DNA of 35,465 bases from Oscillospiraceae bacterium (GCA_015066515.1 SVOH01000020.1:1-35465); one strand, 5' to 3'; shown: positions 17,911 through 24,358, counted from the stretch's first letter. Translations and numbers: made by a program. Notes: generated by a model from the sequence alone, not told the origin.

Positions 17911-18979
17911 ATATTTGTGCCAATATTTTACCTGTTCTTAATTCACGTATAGCCTCGCAAAAATAATTGTTATTAGGTTCTATTTGTAAAACATAGCTTA
18001 CCCTTCCTAAAAGATTGTGGTAATATGCGGCTGTATCGGGTGCGTTGTTTTTGACAAAATCGGTTTTGTCCCCGTGCATAATGCTTTCTGCAAGTCCAAA
18101 TTTAAGAGCAAAATATACTTCTTGTCTCAATGCACGTTTATAGTCTTTAGAAACCGAAACCTTTCGATTTACGGTAAGACCTGTAACACTTTGTCTTGAG
18201 TTGGAGGTTATAAAATGAGTCTTTTTATCATTCAGTTCAAAACCCATATCCTCAAGCACTTTCTTTACTTTAACATACATATTATATAGCGGTTTATTAG
18301 ATGAAAATGTCATATCGTCACAGTACCGCGTATATGAAATACCGCGCCCTTTACACCAATCACCTATATAATCATCAAACCGCTTCATAACAATATTCGA
18401 AAGTGCGGGCGATGTTGGTGCCCCTTGCGGTAAAACATCTTTACGGCAGCAAAGCGATGTCAGCATATAGCCAATCTGCTTTGGAAAAAGAGTGGTATTA
18501 AAGGCACTGTTATAAATTTTATCAAAATGAATGCTTCCAAAAAAATCTGAAATATCCATCTTTAAAACATATTTTTTATTTGTATGCAATTTTGCATTAT
18601 CCGATAAAGTTTTTCCTTTTATATATGCCGTAGCGTACTTTGATACAGGCATATTATTTAAAAACTTTTTAAGTACATTGTGTTGAATTGCCTTGAGCCT
18701 ACTATTAGGAGAACATAGCTGTCGTGTGCCACCGTTTCTTTTAGGCACGAAACAAACTTTATACATATCATCAACGTGTTTTACAATAGGCCATAAACAT
18801 TTAGGATTTTCGCCAAGATAAACACTAAGCTGCCAAACGTCGTATACAAAAGGAATATTGTGTGTTGACGAAAAATCAAGCACCATATTAGCCGCTTCAA
18901 TAAGGCCAAATTTTTTTACAAAATTTTTATCGCATGCGTCAAATCGCACGGTGCCGTCCTTTATATACAACGTTTTCAC
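17909..18979 (-). CDS. Retron-type reverse transcriptase
   Basis: Predicted to reverse-transcribe the msr-msd RNA encoded just upstream into msDNA. RT motifs in order: a fingers segment with PKRNGGTRQL near 79-88; the retron hallmark NAKLH (NAxxH) at 128-132; motif A MDISDFF with D142; PQGAPTSPALSN at 184-195; the active-site box YCDD at 219-222, with Cys where Ala is common; and the second retron hallmark VTG at 265-267, followed by a basic thumb. At 356 residues it is retron-sized, with no fused effector and no intron maturase or endonuclease domain. The longest frame starts at a GTG (18979) fused to an AGAG site. A TTG at 18970 sits eight bases from AAAGAGG and may be the true start. No known effector gene is adjacent. 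Confidence 0.93.
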   Translation of the reverse strand: MKTLYIKDGTVRFDACDKNFVKKFGLIEAANMVLDFSSTHNIPFVYDVWQLSVYLGENPKCLWPIVKHVDDMYKVCFVPKRNGGTRQLCSPNSRLKAIQHNVLKKFLNNMPVSKYATAYIKGKTLSDNAKLHTNKKYVLKMDISDFFGSIHFDKIYNSAFNTTLFPKQIGYMLTSLCCRKDVLPQGAPTSPALSNIVMKRFDDYIGDWCKGRGISYTRYCDDMTFSSNKPLYNMYVKVKKVLEDMGFELNDKKTHFITSNSRQSVTGLTVNRKVSVSKDYKRALRQEVYFALKFGLAESIMHGDKTDFVKNNAPDTAAYYHNLLGRVSYVLQIEPNNNYFCEAIRELRTGKILAQI

Positions 18980-18996
18980 CTCTTTTTAAAGATAAT

Positions 18997-19012
18997 ATTA
19001 CCCCTTGCAGTA
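18997..19012 (-). repeat. Retron a2 arm
   Basis: Sixteen bases, TACTGCAAGGGGTAAT on the minus strand, exactly complementary to a1. It ends 18 bases before the GTG of the reverse transcriptase gene, the usual position for a2. Confidence 0.88.
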
Positions 19013-19019
19013 CAAAATT

Positions 19020-19089
19020 CCTGATAAGTAAGCGGCGGCGAATGGTTTTGTCACGCAGTGACATTAAATTCGACAAAGCGTTTATCAGG
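19020..19089 (-). other. msd hairpin (template of the msDNA)
   Basis: CCTGATAA (19089-19082) pairs with TTATCAGG (19027-19020). Inside, CGAAT pairs with ATTCG (19072-19068 with 19043-19039), and TGTCAC pairs with GTGACA around a TGC loop (19063-19058 with 19054-19049). The expected msDNA would therefore be a mostly hairpin single strand of about 75-100 bases, depending on whether the 9-bp hairpin at 19093-19113 is copied. Confidence 0.7.
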
Positions 19090-19181
19090 TGGCTGCAAGA
19101 CGTAGTCTTGCAGTTATCCCTTTTTAAAAAATCCAGACGGCGACTCGCCGCCCCGCTTAAATTTGCATTTAAGATGTACGC

Positions 19182-19197
19182 TACTGCAAGGGGTAAT
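19182..19197 (-). repeat. Retron a1 arm
   Basis: Sixteen bases, ATTACCCCTTGCAGTA on the minus strand, exactly complementary to a2 at 18997-19012. The pair would hold the two ends of the retron RNA together. The first base after a1 is the candidate branching G. Confidence 0.88.
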
Positions 19198-19211
19198 TGG
19201 TTTGTATAAAA

Positions 19212-19240
19212 TTTATACCATAACTTAATATAAAAATCAA
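19212..19240 (-). promoter_or_regulatory. Promoter of the retron
   Basis: TTGATT (19240-19235) and TATAAA (19217-19212) are spaced by exactly 17 bases on the minus strand. The start of transcription would fall near 19205, eight bases before a1. The promoter lies just after the stop of the upstream GNAT gene (19254), so the retron can be transcribed on its own. Confidence 0.8.
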
Positions 19241-19253
19241 CTATTTTACGGTG

Positions 19254-19718
19254 CTATATAATTGTTTCCATACCTATTTTTTGTGGTTTTAAACCAAGTG
19301 ACTCATAAAAACGCATAGCCGATTGATTGCAGCTCCACACATTTAAGGTAAGGTTATAGCAACCGTTTTCTTTGGCGAGCTTCAATGCCGCGTCATACAG
19401 CTGTCGGCCTATATGCTTGCCGCGTAATTTTTCATCAACACATAAATCGTCAATATACAGAGTTTTAATATCTGTTAAAACCGAATTATTTACATGTTGC
19501 TCAAAAACGCAAAAGCAATATCCCATAACGCTGTCGTTCTCATCAACCGCTACTAGTATTGGACGCTCTTTGTCAGCTAGTAGCACCTTTAGCTCATCGG
19601 ACGAATATTTAGTACCTATTTTAAAAATGTCTGGTCTGCCGTTATGATGCACTAAATCAACTTGAGAGAGCAAATCCATAATCTTTGGAATATCTTTTTC
19701 TGTTGCAAATCTTATCAT
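19254..19718 (-). CDS. GNAT family N-acetyltransferase
   Basis: Predicted acetyl-CoA-dependent acetyltransferase of 154 residues. The central strand IKTLYIDDLCVDEKLRG leads into the acetyl-CoA loop RGKHIGRQLYDAA, and the end WSCNQSAMRFYESLGLKPQ is the usual GNAT C-terminus. The ATG has an AGGAG site located in the 10-base gap after the GH20-like gene, so the two genes are probably co-transcribed. It lies directly upstream of the retron promoter on the same strand, but nothing in its sequence links it to the retron. The substrate is unknown. Confidence 0.88.
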   Translation of the reverse strand: MIRFATEKDIPKIMDLLSQVDLVHHNGRPDIFKIGTKYSSDELKVLLADKERPILVAVDENDSVMGYCFCVFEQHVNNSVLTDIKTLYIDDLCVDEKLRGKHIGRQLYDAALKLAKENGCYNLTLNVWSCNQSAMRFYESLGLKPQKIGMETII

Positions 19719-19728
19719 TTTATGTCTC

Positions 19729-21348
19729 CTAATGCGATATTACATTTACCGTAGCATACTGCTTGTAACACTCGATATATGTTGGTTTGTTGTCATATAA
19801 CGGAAGTAACTTTTCATCGTACTCGGGTATTGTATCTACCCTACCTGCAACGTAATCTAAAATTCTTCTGCGACATGCATCGGTACGGTGTATCATACCA
19901 CCTATGCGATGATCCTGAATATCAAAGCCTTGCGGTTTATTTTCTTTATACCACTGTTTTTCAAAGGCAAGACTAAACTTTTTCATATTGCGGGCAAGAT
20001 TTACATAATCGTTTTTAGCAAGTCTTTTTAGTTCTTCCTTGTCTCCGTTTTCGTAAGCGGTACGAGTCTTTTTGCCTATATCGTACTTATACTGCATAAC
20101 CTCGCATAGCTTTGCCGCCGTATCAAAAAGATAGCCGTATTTTCGTGTCTTTTTAGCAACTGTATAAAGCTCTTTGGCTAAATTACTATAATACTCATAA
20201 GCATTAATTCCGTCACGAACAGTCACATCTAAAAAGTCGCTCATATAATCTGAATAAAACATATATTTTACAGGGTTTGGCGGGAACCACGCCGTTGTTT
20301 CCATATCTACTTGATTAAGTCTGTCAAGTAACATAAAGTCGTCGTAGCTAACACCTGTTAAACGCTTGAATTTTAGCTTGATTTTTTCTTCGTCGGTGTT
20401 GCCCTTTAAATACTCAGCAATATAAAAAAGTGATGGAAGCATAGCAAAATGCGGGCATTCTCCGCCATCATCGCCCCACATTGTAATAAATATGTTTTTT
20501 ATTTTATTCTTTTTACAAGCCTTAATCGCAGGAACAGAATTTGTTATCGAGTACTCATTAAATGGCATAAAGCCCTGCCAACCCCAAACTGCACCTGCAA
20601 ACCAAGTTTTTTGTTTAAAGGCTTTATGGTTGTAGAACATATCATCATAATGTTCTTCCTTGTCGCTATAATAATCCCAGTAAACAGGGATAACGTCAGG
20701 GTTAATAGCGTCTTTAAATCACTTTGGCATTTCACGCCTACCCTTCATCATGCAATACACACCGTCATTCCACGGTCTAAAGAACATATCTGACCAGATA
20801 AGCGGAACAAAATCATATTTTTTTGCAAGCTCGCAAACCTTATCAAGATGACGTTTGAGTATACTGAAGGTTTCTTCATAGCCGTGAATGTCCATATACT
20901 TACCGCGGCCTACCATGTGCGCTTCATCCATACCGATATGTATATACGGTGATTTAAAGCACTTTTTAAGTGTCTTAAACATACGGTCAATAAGGTCATA
21001 AACACGCTCGTCGTCAGTTAGCATAATGTCATCGCAGTCAACCGGTATTGTACCCCAACGAAGCGCTTGATTTAAGTGAGCCAGTGTTTGAATACAAGGA
21101 ATAAGCTCAACACCTATGTTGTTAGCAAATTCGTCCAGCTCCTTCATTTCGGCTACCGAGTATCTGCCACGCATATAACCAAAAAACGGCTCGCCCTCTA
21201 CCTCGTAGGTATCTTCGGTATAAAGCATAACCGAGTTATAGCCCATCTTTTTAAGTAAAACAAAATACTCCTTTAGTGCCGCAACACTCATAACAGCGTT
21301 ACGTGACATATCAATCATAACACCAAGTCTTTGATAATTTTTAGGCAT
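19729..21348 (-). pseudogene. GH20 beta-N-acetylhexosaminidase-like gene interrupted by one TGA
   Basis: Both halves are one frame: from the ATG at 21348 (AAAGGTGG site) to 20722, then a TGA at 20721-20719, then on without any shift to 19729. The whole would be 539 residues. The first half matches GcnA-like GH20 enzymes, with LYTEDTYEVEG near residue 45, FFGYMRGRYS, LIPCIQTLAHLNQALRW, and the catalytic Asp-Glu pair in IHIGMDEAHM. The second half continues with PVYWDYYSD and WFAGAVWGWQGFMPFNE, so the sequence beyond the stop looks preserved. The TGA reads as a former TGG (Trp). It could be a recent nonsense mutation or a sequencing error. Without readthrough the product would stop at 209 residues, shortly after the catalytic pair. 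Confidence 0.85.
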
Positions 21349-21371
21349 AAAACCGCCACCTTTCACCAAAA

Positions 21372-21399
21372 AGTATAACATCTTTAAAAACAAAGTCAA
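21372..21399 (-). promoter_or_regulatory. Sigma-A-type promoter of the GH20-GNAT unit
   Basis: On the minus strand TTGACT (21399-21394) and TATACT (21377-21372) are 16 bases apart. The ATG of the GH20-like gene is 23 bases further on. Confidence 0.7.
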
Positions 21400-21427
21400 T
21401 AATAAAAAAATATGAAAATATAAGATT

Positions 21428-21453
21428 ATATTCCCCTTTTAAAAGGGGAATAT
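21428..21453. repeat. Perfect 26-base palindrome
   Basis: Thirteen-base arms centred between 21440 and 21441, with the core CCCCTTTTAAAAGGGG, and no unpaired centre. It lies between the XRE regulator stop and the GH20 promoter. No T-run follows on the minus strand, so it is not a clear terminator; it could be a protein-binding site. Confidence 0.7.
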
Positions 21454-21500
21454 TAGATTCTAAATAGTTATTATAAATAATTAAAATACAACTTTTTATA

Positions 21501-21531
21501 ATAAAAGCGATGGATTTTCCACCGCTTTTAT
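21501..21531 (-). terminator. Stem-loop at the end of the XRE regulator gene
   Basis: ATAAAAGCG (21501-21509) pairs with 21523-21531, followed after one mismatch by TGGA/TCCA with a TTT loop. It overlaps the last base of the regulator's stop codon. On the minus strand a T-containing but imperfect tract (CTTTTATTATAAAAAG) follows. Confidence 0.6.
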
Positions 21532-21785
21532 CAAAACCTAATTTCATCAAAATTTAAAATATCATTAGGTGTTACCTTCAAGCATTTGCAAATACACGCA
21601 AGCTCATAATCTGTTACCTGTCGCTTATTCATTTCAATTTTACTAATCATTTGTTGGTCGATATTAACGTTCATTGTCTGCAATTTTGCAGCTAAGTCAG
21701 ACTGTGATAAATTATGTCTAAGTCTAAATTCTTTAACCTGTTCCGAAATAATATTTTTATTATCATAAAAACAAATTTTCTTCAT
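21531..21785 (-). CDS. XRE-family (Cro/C1-type) transcriptional regulator
   Basis: Small DNA-binding protein, 84 residues. After about 18 lead residues, a helix-turn-helix covers roughly 20-75: VKEFRLRHNLSQSDLAAKL, then QQMISKIEMNKRQVTDYELACICKCLKVTPNDIL. No other domain is present. An AGGAGAT site precedes the ATG. It diverges from the gene at 21934 across a region with a consensus promoter and two matching 17-bp inverted repeats, so it most likely binds there and controls its neighbour, and perhaps itself. Confidence 0.9.
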   Translation of the reverse strand: MKKICFYDNKNIISEQVKEFRLRHNLSQSDLAAKLQTMNVNIDQQMISKIEMNKRQVTDYELACICKCLKVTPNDILNFDEIRF

Positions 21786-21803
21786 ATAGTTATTATCTCC
21801 TAT

Positions 21804-21820
21804 TACGTTATATTAACGTA
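21804..21820. promoter_or_regulatory. Operator O1 (inverted repeat)
   Basis: TACGTTA and TAACGTA are perfect 7-bp arms around TAT. The site ends one base before the -35 box of the plus-strand promoter and lies 19 bases in front of the regulator's ATG. It matches O2 in length and outer bases. Confidence 0.7.
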
Positions 21821-21849
21821 TTGACAATAACATATTTTTATGCTATAAT
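21821..21849 (+). promoter_or_regulatory. Consensus promoter of the 203-residue protein gene
   Basis: TTGACA at 21821-21826, 17-base spacer, TATAAT at 21844-21849: an exact sigma-A consensus at both boxes. Operator-like repeats abut both ends, so strong expression would occur only when the repressor is off. Confidence 0.85.
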
Positions 21850-21866
21850 TACGTCACATTAGCGTA
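21850..21866. promoter_or_regulatory. Operator O2 (inverted repeat)
   Basis: TACGTCACATTAGCGTA has TACG and CGTA arms and keeps the spacing of O1; 13 of its 17 positions match O1. It starts right after the -10 box and covers the expected transcription start. Confidence 0.65.
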
Positions 21867-21933
21867 ATTATAACAATTATAAAGTTCTTCGCGTGATGTG
21901 TAGCTTAAATAATTTTGAAAGGTTGTTTATATT

Positions 21934-22545
21934 ATGTTTTTTTTGATATTGGTTCTTATTGTTATTATTTGGTTTATTTATAAAAATATTTCGCCTTTTT
22001 TGCCGGAAACCGAACGTCAAAAATCTAAGCGAATAGCAGCCGAACGTGAATATGCAAATATGTTGGCTAAGAAAAATCAAAGAATATCTGAAAATCACAA
22101 AAAGAAAGAAGAATACTTTAACTGGTTAAACGAAAACTATTCAGCATCTAAGGTATTCTCCCCCTCTGAATATAAGTTTAATGTACTCGATTGGAATGAA
22201 TACGAAAAACATATTGTTTCTGTTGATGAAGAAAAAAAGGTCGTAATTATTGCAAGACGAGAAATAAATTTTAAAGATATTATTGGTTGTGAGTTGTCAT
22301 CGTCATCCACTCATATCACTACATCTTCATCAAATGATGATGACCTAATTGCCTCTAGCATAACAAATTCAGATTATTATATAAACACAAAAACATATTC
22401 TACAACAAACGGCATTGAAATACATATTGCAGATATTTCTGCTCCACGAATTTTTATAGGTTCATATTTTTTAGGACCAGGCATCATTAAAGAGATACAC
22501 TCAACTATGCTTGCTATTATTGCAATGAATAAAAATGTTTTATAG
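21934..22545 (+). CDS. Hypothetical membrane-anchored protein under XRE control
   Basis: No family could be named with certainty. The 203-residue protein has one N-terminal membrane helix (about 2-17, FFLILVLIVIIWFIYKN) without a cleavage site. A long charged, probably helical stretch follows from about 25 to 70. A beta-rich domain includes VVIIARREINFKDIIGCELSSSS, a Ser/Asp-rich loop around 122-145, and IHIADISAPRIFIGS. The last part faintly recalls small PH-like domains found in DUF4428/SHOCT-type proteins; this is only a resemblance. AAAGG precedes the ATG. It is the only visible target of the divergent XRE regulator. Confidence 0.75.
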   Translation: MFFLILVLIVIIWFIYKNISPFLPETERQKSKRIAAEREYANMLAKKNQRISENHKKKEEYFNWLNENYSASKVFSPSEYKFNVLDWNEYEKHIVSVDEEKKVVIIARREINFKDIIGCELSSSSTHITTSSSNDDDLIASSITNSDYYINTKTYSTTNGIEIHIADISAPRIFIGSYFLGPGIIKEIHSTMLAIIAMNKNVL

Positions 22546-22718
22546 AAGAGAATTTAGATAAGGTATAAAATACAGGGATAGGCAACGAAGAACACAGGGG
22601 ACGGCAACGCAAGGCAATGCCTTGCGAAGTAATAGGTAAAAGTTAAGAGGTAAAAAGTTTTTATATCCGTGCCGAAGGCACACCGAAACTCTTCACTATT
22701 CACTTTTCACTCTTCACT
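22546..22718. repeat. Gene-free patch of small palindromes and dispersed repeat fragments
   Basis: No gene is seen here. The patch holds AACACAGGGGACGG at 22591-22604 (a reverse copy of part of the tandem repeat at 30656-30695), the palindromes GCAAGGC-aat-GCCTTGC and GTGCC-gaa-GGCAC, and a run of TTCACT-type repeats near 22689-22718. Such mosaics are typical of accumulated non-coding repeat elements. Confidence 0.55.
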
Positions 22719-22749
22719 AAAAAAGACGGGGTTATTCCCCGTCTTTTTT
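22719..22749. terminator. Strong bidirectional terminator
   Basis: GACGGGG (22725-22731) pairs with CCCCGTC (22737-22743), extended by six A-T pairs to a 13-bp stem with a five-base loop. The end of the pdaB-like gene, including its stop, forms part of the stem. Confidence 0.9.
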
Positions 22750-23490
22750 GCACTGCGTTCCGTCGTGCTTGATTTCGTAGTTTTCTTTAAGAATTAAATC
22801 ACTTATAAATACAAACTCGTACCCCTCATCTTTTAAGCATTTTAGAATATTGGGGAGAGCCGCAGGTGTATGGTCGGCGTCGTTGTGGAAAAGGACTATG
22901 CTACCGTTTTTAACCTTGCTTGTAACACGCTTGCAAATGCTGTCGGGTGTAGCGTTGTCTTTCCAGTCAAGAGAGTCACAATCCCATTGTATTGTGTACA
23001 TATCAACGCTTTCTACAGTTTCTACAACGCGGTTATCATAGTCACCATACGGTGGGCGGAAAAGCGTTGGTTTTTTGCCCGTTACATTTTCTATCTTTTT
23101 ATTACAAGACTCAAGTTCGTCAATCATTTGCTCGGTTGAAAGACCGGTCATATACGGATGTGTGTTGGAATGATTTTGCACCTGATGACCCGCGTCAGAA
23201 AGCTGTTTTACCGATTCGGGATATTTGTCTACCCAAGCGCCCACTACAAAAAAGGTGGCGGGCACCTCATATTCCTTTAAAATTTCTATTAGCTGTTCGG
23301 TATCGTCGTTTCCCCAAGCCGCGTCAAAGCTGATGGCTATTTGCTTTTTCTCGGTCTCGACACAATAAATCGGTAGCTTGCGGTCACTGTCTGCAAAGGT
23401 GGCAACCGACCCTACCGCCGCAATTATAACAGCCATCAGCGCACTTATACACAGCATAATCTGTCGCTTTGTTATTATTAAATATTTCAT
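22732..23490 (-). CDS. Polysaccharide deacetylase, PdaB-like (sporulation type)
   Basis: Predicted membrane-attached or secreted deacetylase of carbohydrate esterase family 4. Residues 9-32 are a hydrophobic signal or anchor. The NodB domain begins at about 48: ISFDAAWGNDDT (motif 1, with the catalytic Asp), NHSNTHPYM with the metal-binding His pair (near 100), and RPPYGDYD (motif 3, near 143). The SFDAAWG form and the length of 252 residues fit the PdaB family, which acts on spore peptidoglycan in Bacillus and Clostridia. A possible mother-cell promoter lies upstream. The gene diverges from the metallophosphoesterase gene. Confidence 0.85.
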   Translation of the reverse strand: MKYLIITKRQIMLCISALMAVIIAAVGSVATFADSDRKLPIYCVETEKKQIAISFDAAWGNDDTEQLIEILKEYEVPATFFVVGAWVDKYPESVKQLSDAGHQVQNHSNTHPYMTGLSTEQMIDELESCNKKIENVTGKKPTLFRPPYGDYDNRVVETVESVDMYTIQWDCDSLDWKDNATPDSICKRVTSKVKNGSIVLFHNDADHTPAALPNILKCLKDEGYEFVFISDLILKENYEIKHDGTQCKKDGE

Positions 23491-23514
23491 ATTATCCCCT
23501 CTCTCATTAATATA

Positions 23515-23544
23515 AACTTATGATACTGGGCTTGTATAATATGA
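23515..23544 (-). promoter_or_regulatory. Possible sporulation (sigma-E/K-like) promoter for the pdaB-like gene
   Basis: On the minus strand TCATATT (23544-23538) fits the sigma-E -35 pattern. After 15 bases CATAAGTT (23522-23515) shares six of eight positions with the sigma-E -10 and also fits the loose sigma-K pattern CATAnnnT. It lies 25 bases before the ATG. Confidence 0.35.
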
Positions 23545-23568
23545 AAAAAGGCAGTTTAAATTTTTAAC

Positions 23569-23597
23569 TTGACATTTTTAAAAAACAGGAGTAATAT
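23569..23597 (+). promoter_or_regulatory. Sigma-A-type promoter of the metallophosphoesterase gene
   Basis: TTGACA at 23569-23574, 17-base spacer, TAATAT at 23592-23597; the chosen ATG is 27 bases downstream. Confidence 0.75.
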
Positions 23598-23623
23598 ACA
23601 TAATCTTGAAAGAAGGTGTATGT

Positions 23624-24319
23624 ATGGTATACGTTACGTCGGATTGGCACGGATATCCGCTCGAAAAAATTAAGGAACTGCTTAGTCGGGCAAACTTTTC
23701 ACAAAACGATTATTGCTTTGTCTTGGGTGATGTTATAGACCGCGGTGACGACGGCGTCAAAATACTTGAATGGCTTATGCTACAGCCAAATATACAGCTT
23801 ATATTAGGCAATCACGAAACATTTCTTCTTTCAAATTTGTTTCTTTTTAACGAAGTAAACGACGAAACGATTAATCAGTTAAATTTAGAACAGCTAAATC
23901 TGTTTCAAAATTGGATAGAAAATGGCGGCAAGGTAACGGTAGACGCACTGCGCAACTTACCAAAAGATACAAGAGCCGATATTGTCGACTATGTTATGGG
24001 AGCACCGCTTTATGAAAGCATAAGCGTTAACGGTAAGGATTTTTTACTCACTCACAGCGCTCTCGATAATTTTGAAAAGCACAAGCCCCTCACCGACTAT
24101 AGCGAGCACGATTTTTTATGGCACCGAGCAAGTCTTGAAGAAAAATTTTACGACGATGTAATTTGTGTATTTGGGCACACACCTACAGCGTTGTACGGAA
24201 GTAAATACCGCGGTAAAATTTTAAAGACTGATAGTTGGATAAATATAGACACCGGCGCATCGGGCGGATTGCCACTGGCACTACTGCGACTTGATGATAT
24301 GAAAGAATTTTATTTATAA
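23624..24319 (+). CDS. Metallophosphoesterase (PrpA/ApaH-like serine/threonine phosphatase family)
   Basis: Cytoplasmic two-metal phosphoesterase. The ATG at 23624 follows AGAAGGTG and gives MVYVTSDWHG; the frame is open further upstream only through a TTG at 23606. Motifs in order: D7xH9 in SDWHG, GDVIDRGDDG near 34, LGNHE near 66, the later HS in LLTHSALDNF, and FGHTP near 182. This order matches PPP-family phosphatases and Ap4A hydrolases. Length is 231 residues. The natural substrate, phosphoprotein or nucleotide, cannot be decided. It has its own promoter and a hairpin terminator. Confidence 0.88.
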   Translation: MVYVTSDWHGYPLEKIKELLSRANFSQNDYCFVLGDVIDRGDDGVKILEWLMLQPNIQLILGNHETFLLSNLFLFNEVNDETINQLNLEQLNLFQNWIENGGKVTVDALRNLPKDTRADIVDYVMGAPLYESISVNGKDFLLTHSALDNFEKHKPLTDYSEHDFLWHRASLEEKFYDDVICVFGHTPTALYGSKYRGKILKTDSWINIDTGASGGLPLALLRLDDMKEFYL

Positions 24320-24326
24320 GACTAAA

Positions 24327-24355
24327 AAAAAGCACAGAGAAACTCTGTGCTTTTT
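24327..24355. terminator. Bidirectional terminator between two converging genes
   Basis: AGCACAGAG (24331-24339) pairs with CTCTGTGCT (24343-24351) around AAA, with A-runs on the left and TTTTT on the right. It ends both the metallophosphoesterase and the cohesin protein transcripts. Confidence 0.9.
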
Positions 24356-24358
24356 AAA

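Larger units (their letters stand above)
18997..19205 (-). ncRNA. Retron msr-msd RNA
   Basis: This gene-free stretch immediately before the RT has every expected part of a retron RNA. The start is set by the promoter at 19240-19212. a1 (19197-19182) and a2 (19012-18997) are a perfect 16-bp inverted repeat. Directly after a1 comes AGC, whose G at 19181 is the likely 2'-branching guanosine, as in the TTAGC of retron Eco1. msr-type hairpins follow at 19173-19156 (7 bp, GCAA loop), 19152-19136 (GC-rich, 7 bp) and 19113-19093 (9 bp). The msd hairpin is at 19089-19020. cDNA synthesis would begin near 19013, next to a2. Ends are inferred. Confidence 0.85.

Noticed and set aside
17909-18979. Group II intron or DGR reverse transcriptase
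   Set aside because: No maturase or endonuclease domain, no intron RNA domains V/VI, no variable/template repeats; NAxxH, VTG and the a1/a2 RNA point to a retron.
18934-19209. A 91-codon plus-strand open frame across the retron RNA region
   Set aside because: It crosses the a1/a2 repeats and hairpins, which explain the sequence fully; no ribosome site and no recognisable domain.
19729-20640. The second half of the GH20-like gene as a separate protein starting at 20640
   Set aside because: It is the same frame as the first half, begins inside a conserved domain and has no ribosome site.
20719-20721. TGA read as tryptophan (alternative genetic code)
   Set aside because: murC, cmk, the XRE regulator and the DnaJ gene all end naturally at TGA, so the code is standard; a mutation or error is simpler.
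21341-21550. A 69-codon minus-strand frame between the regulator and the GH20-like gene
   Set aside because: It runs through a palindrome, a stem-loop and a promoter, and has no ribosome site or similarity to any family I know.
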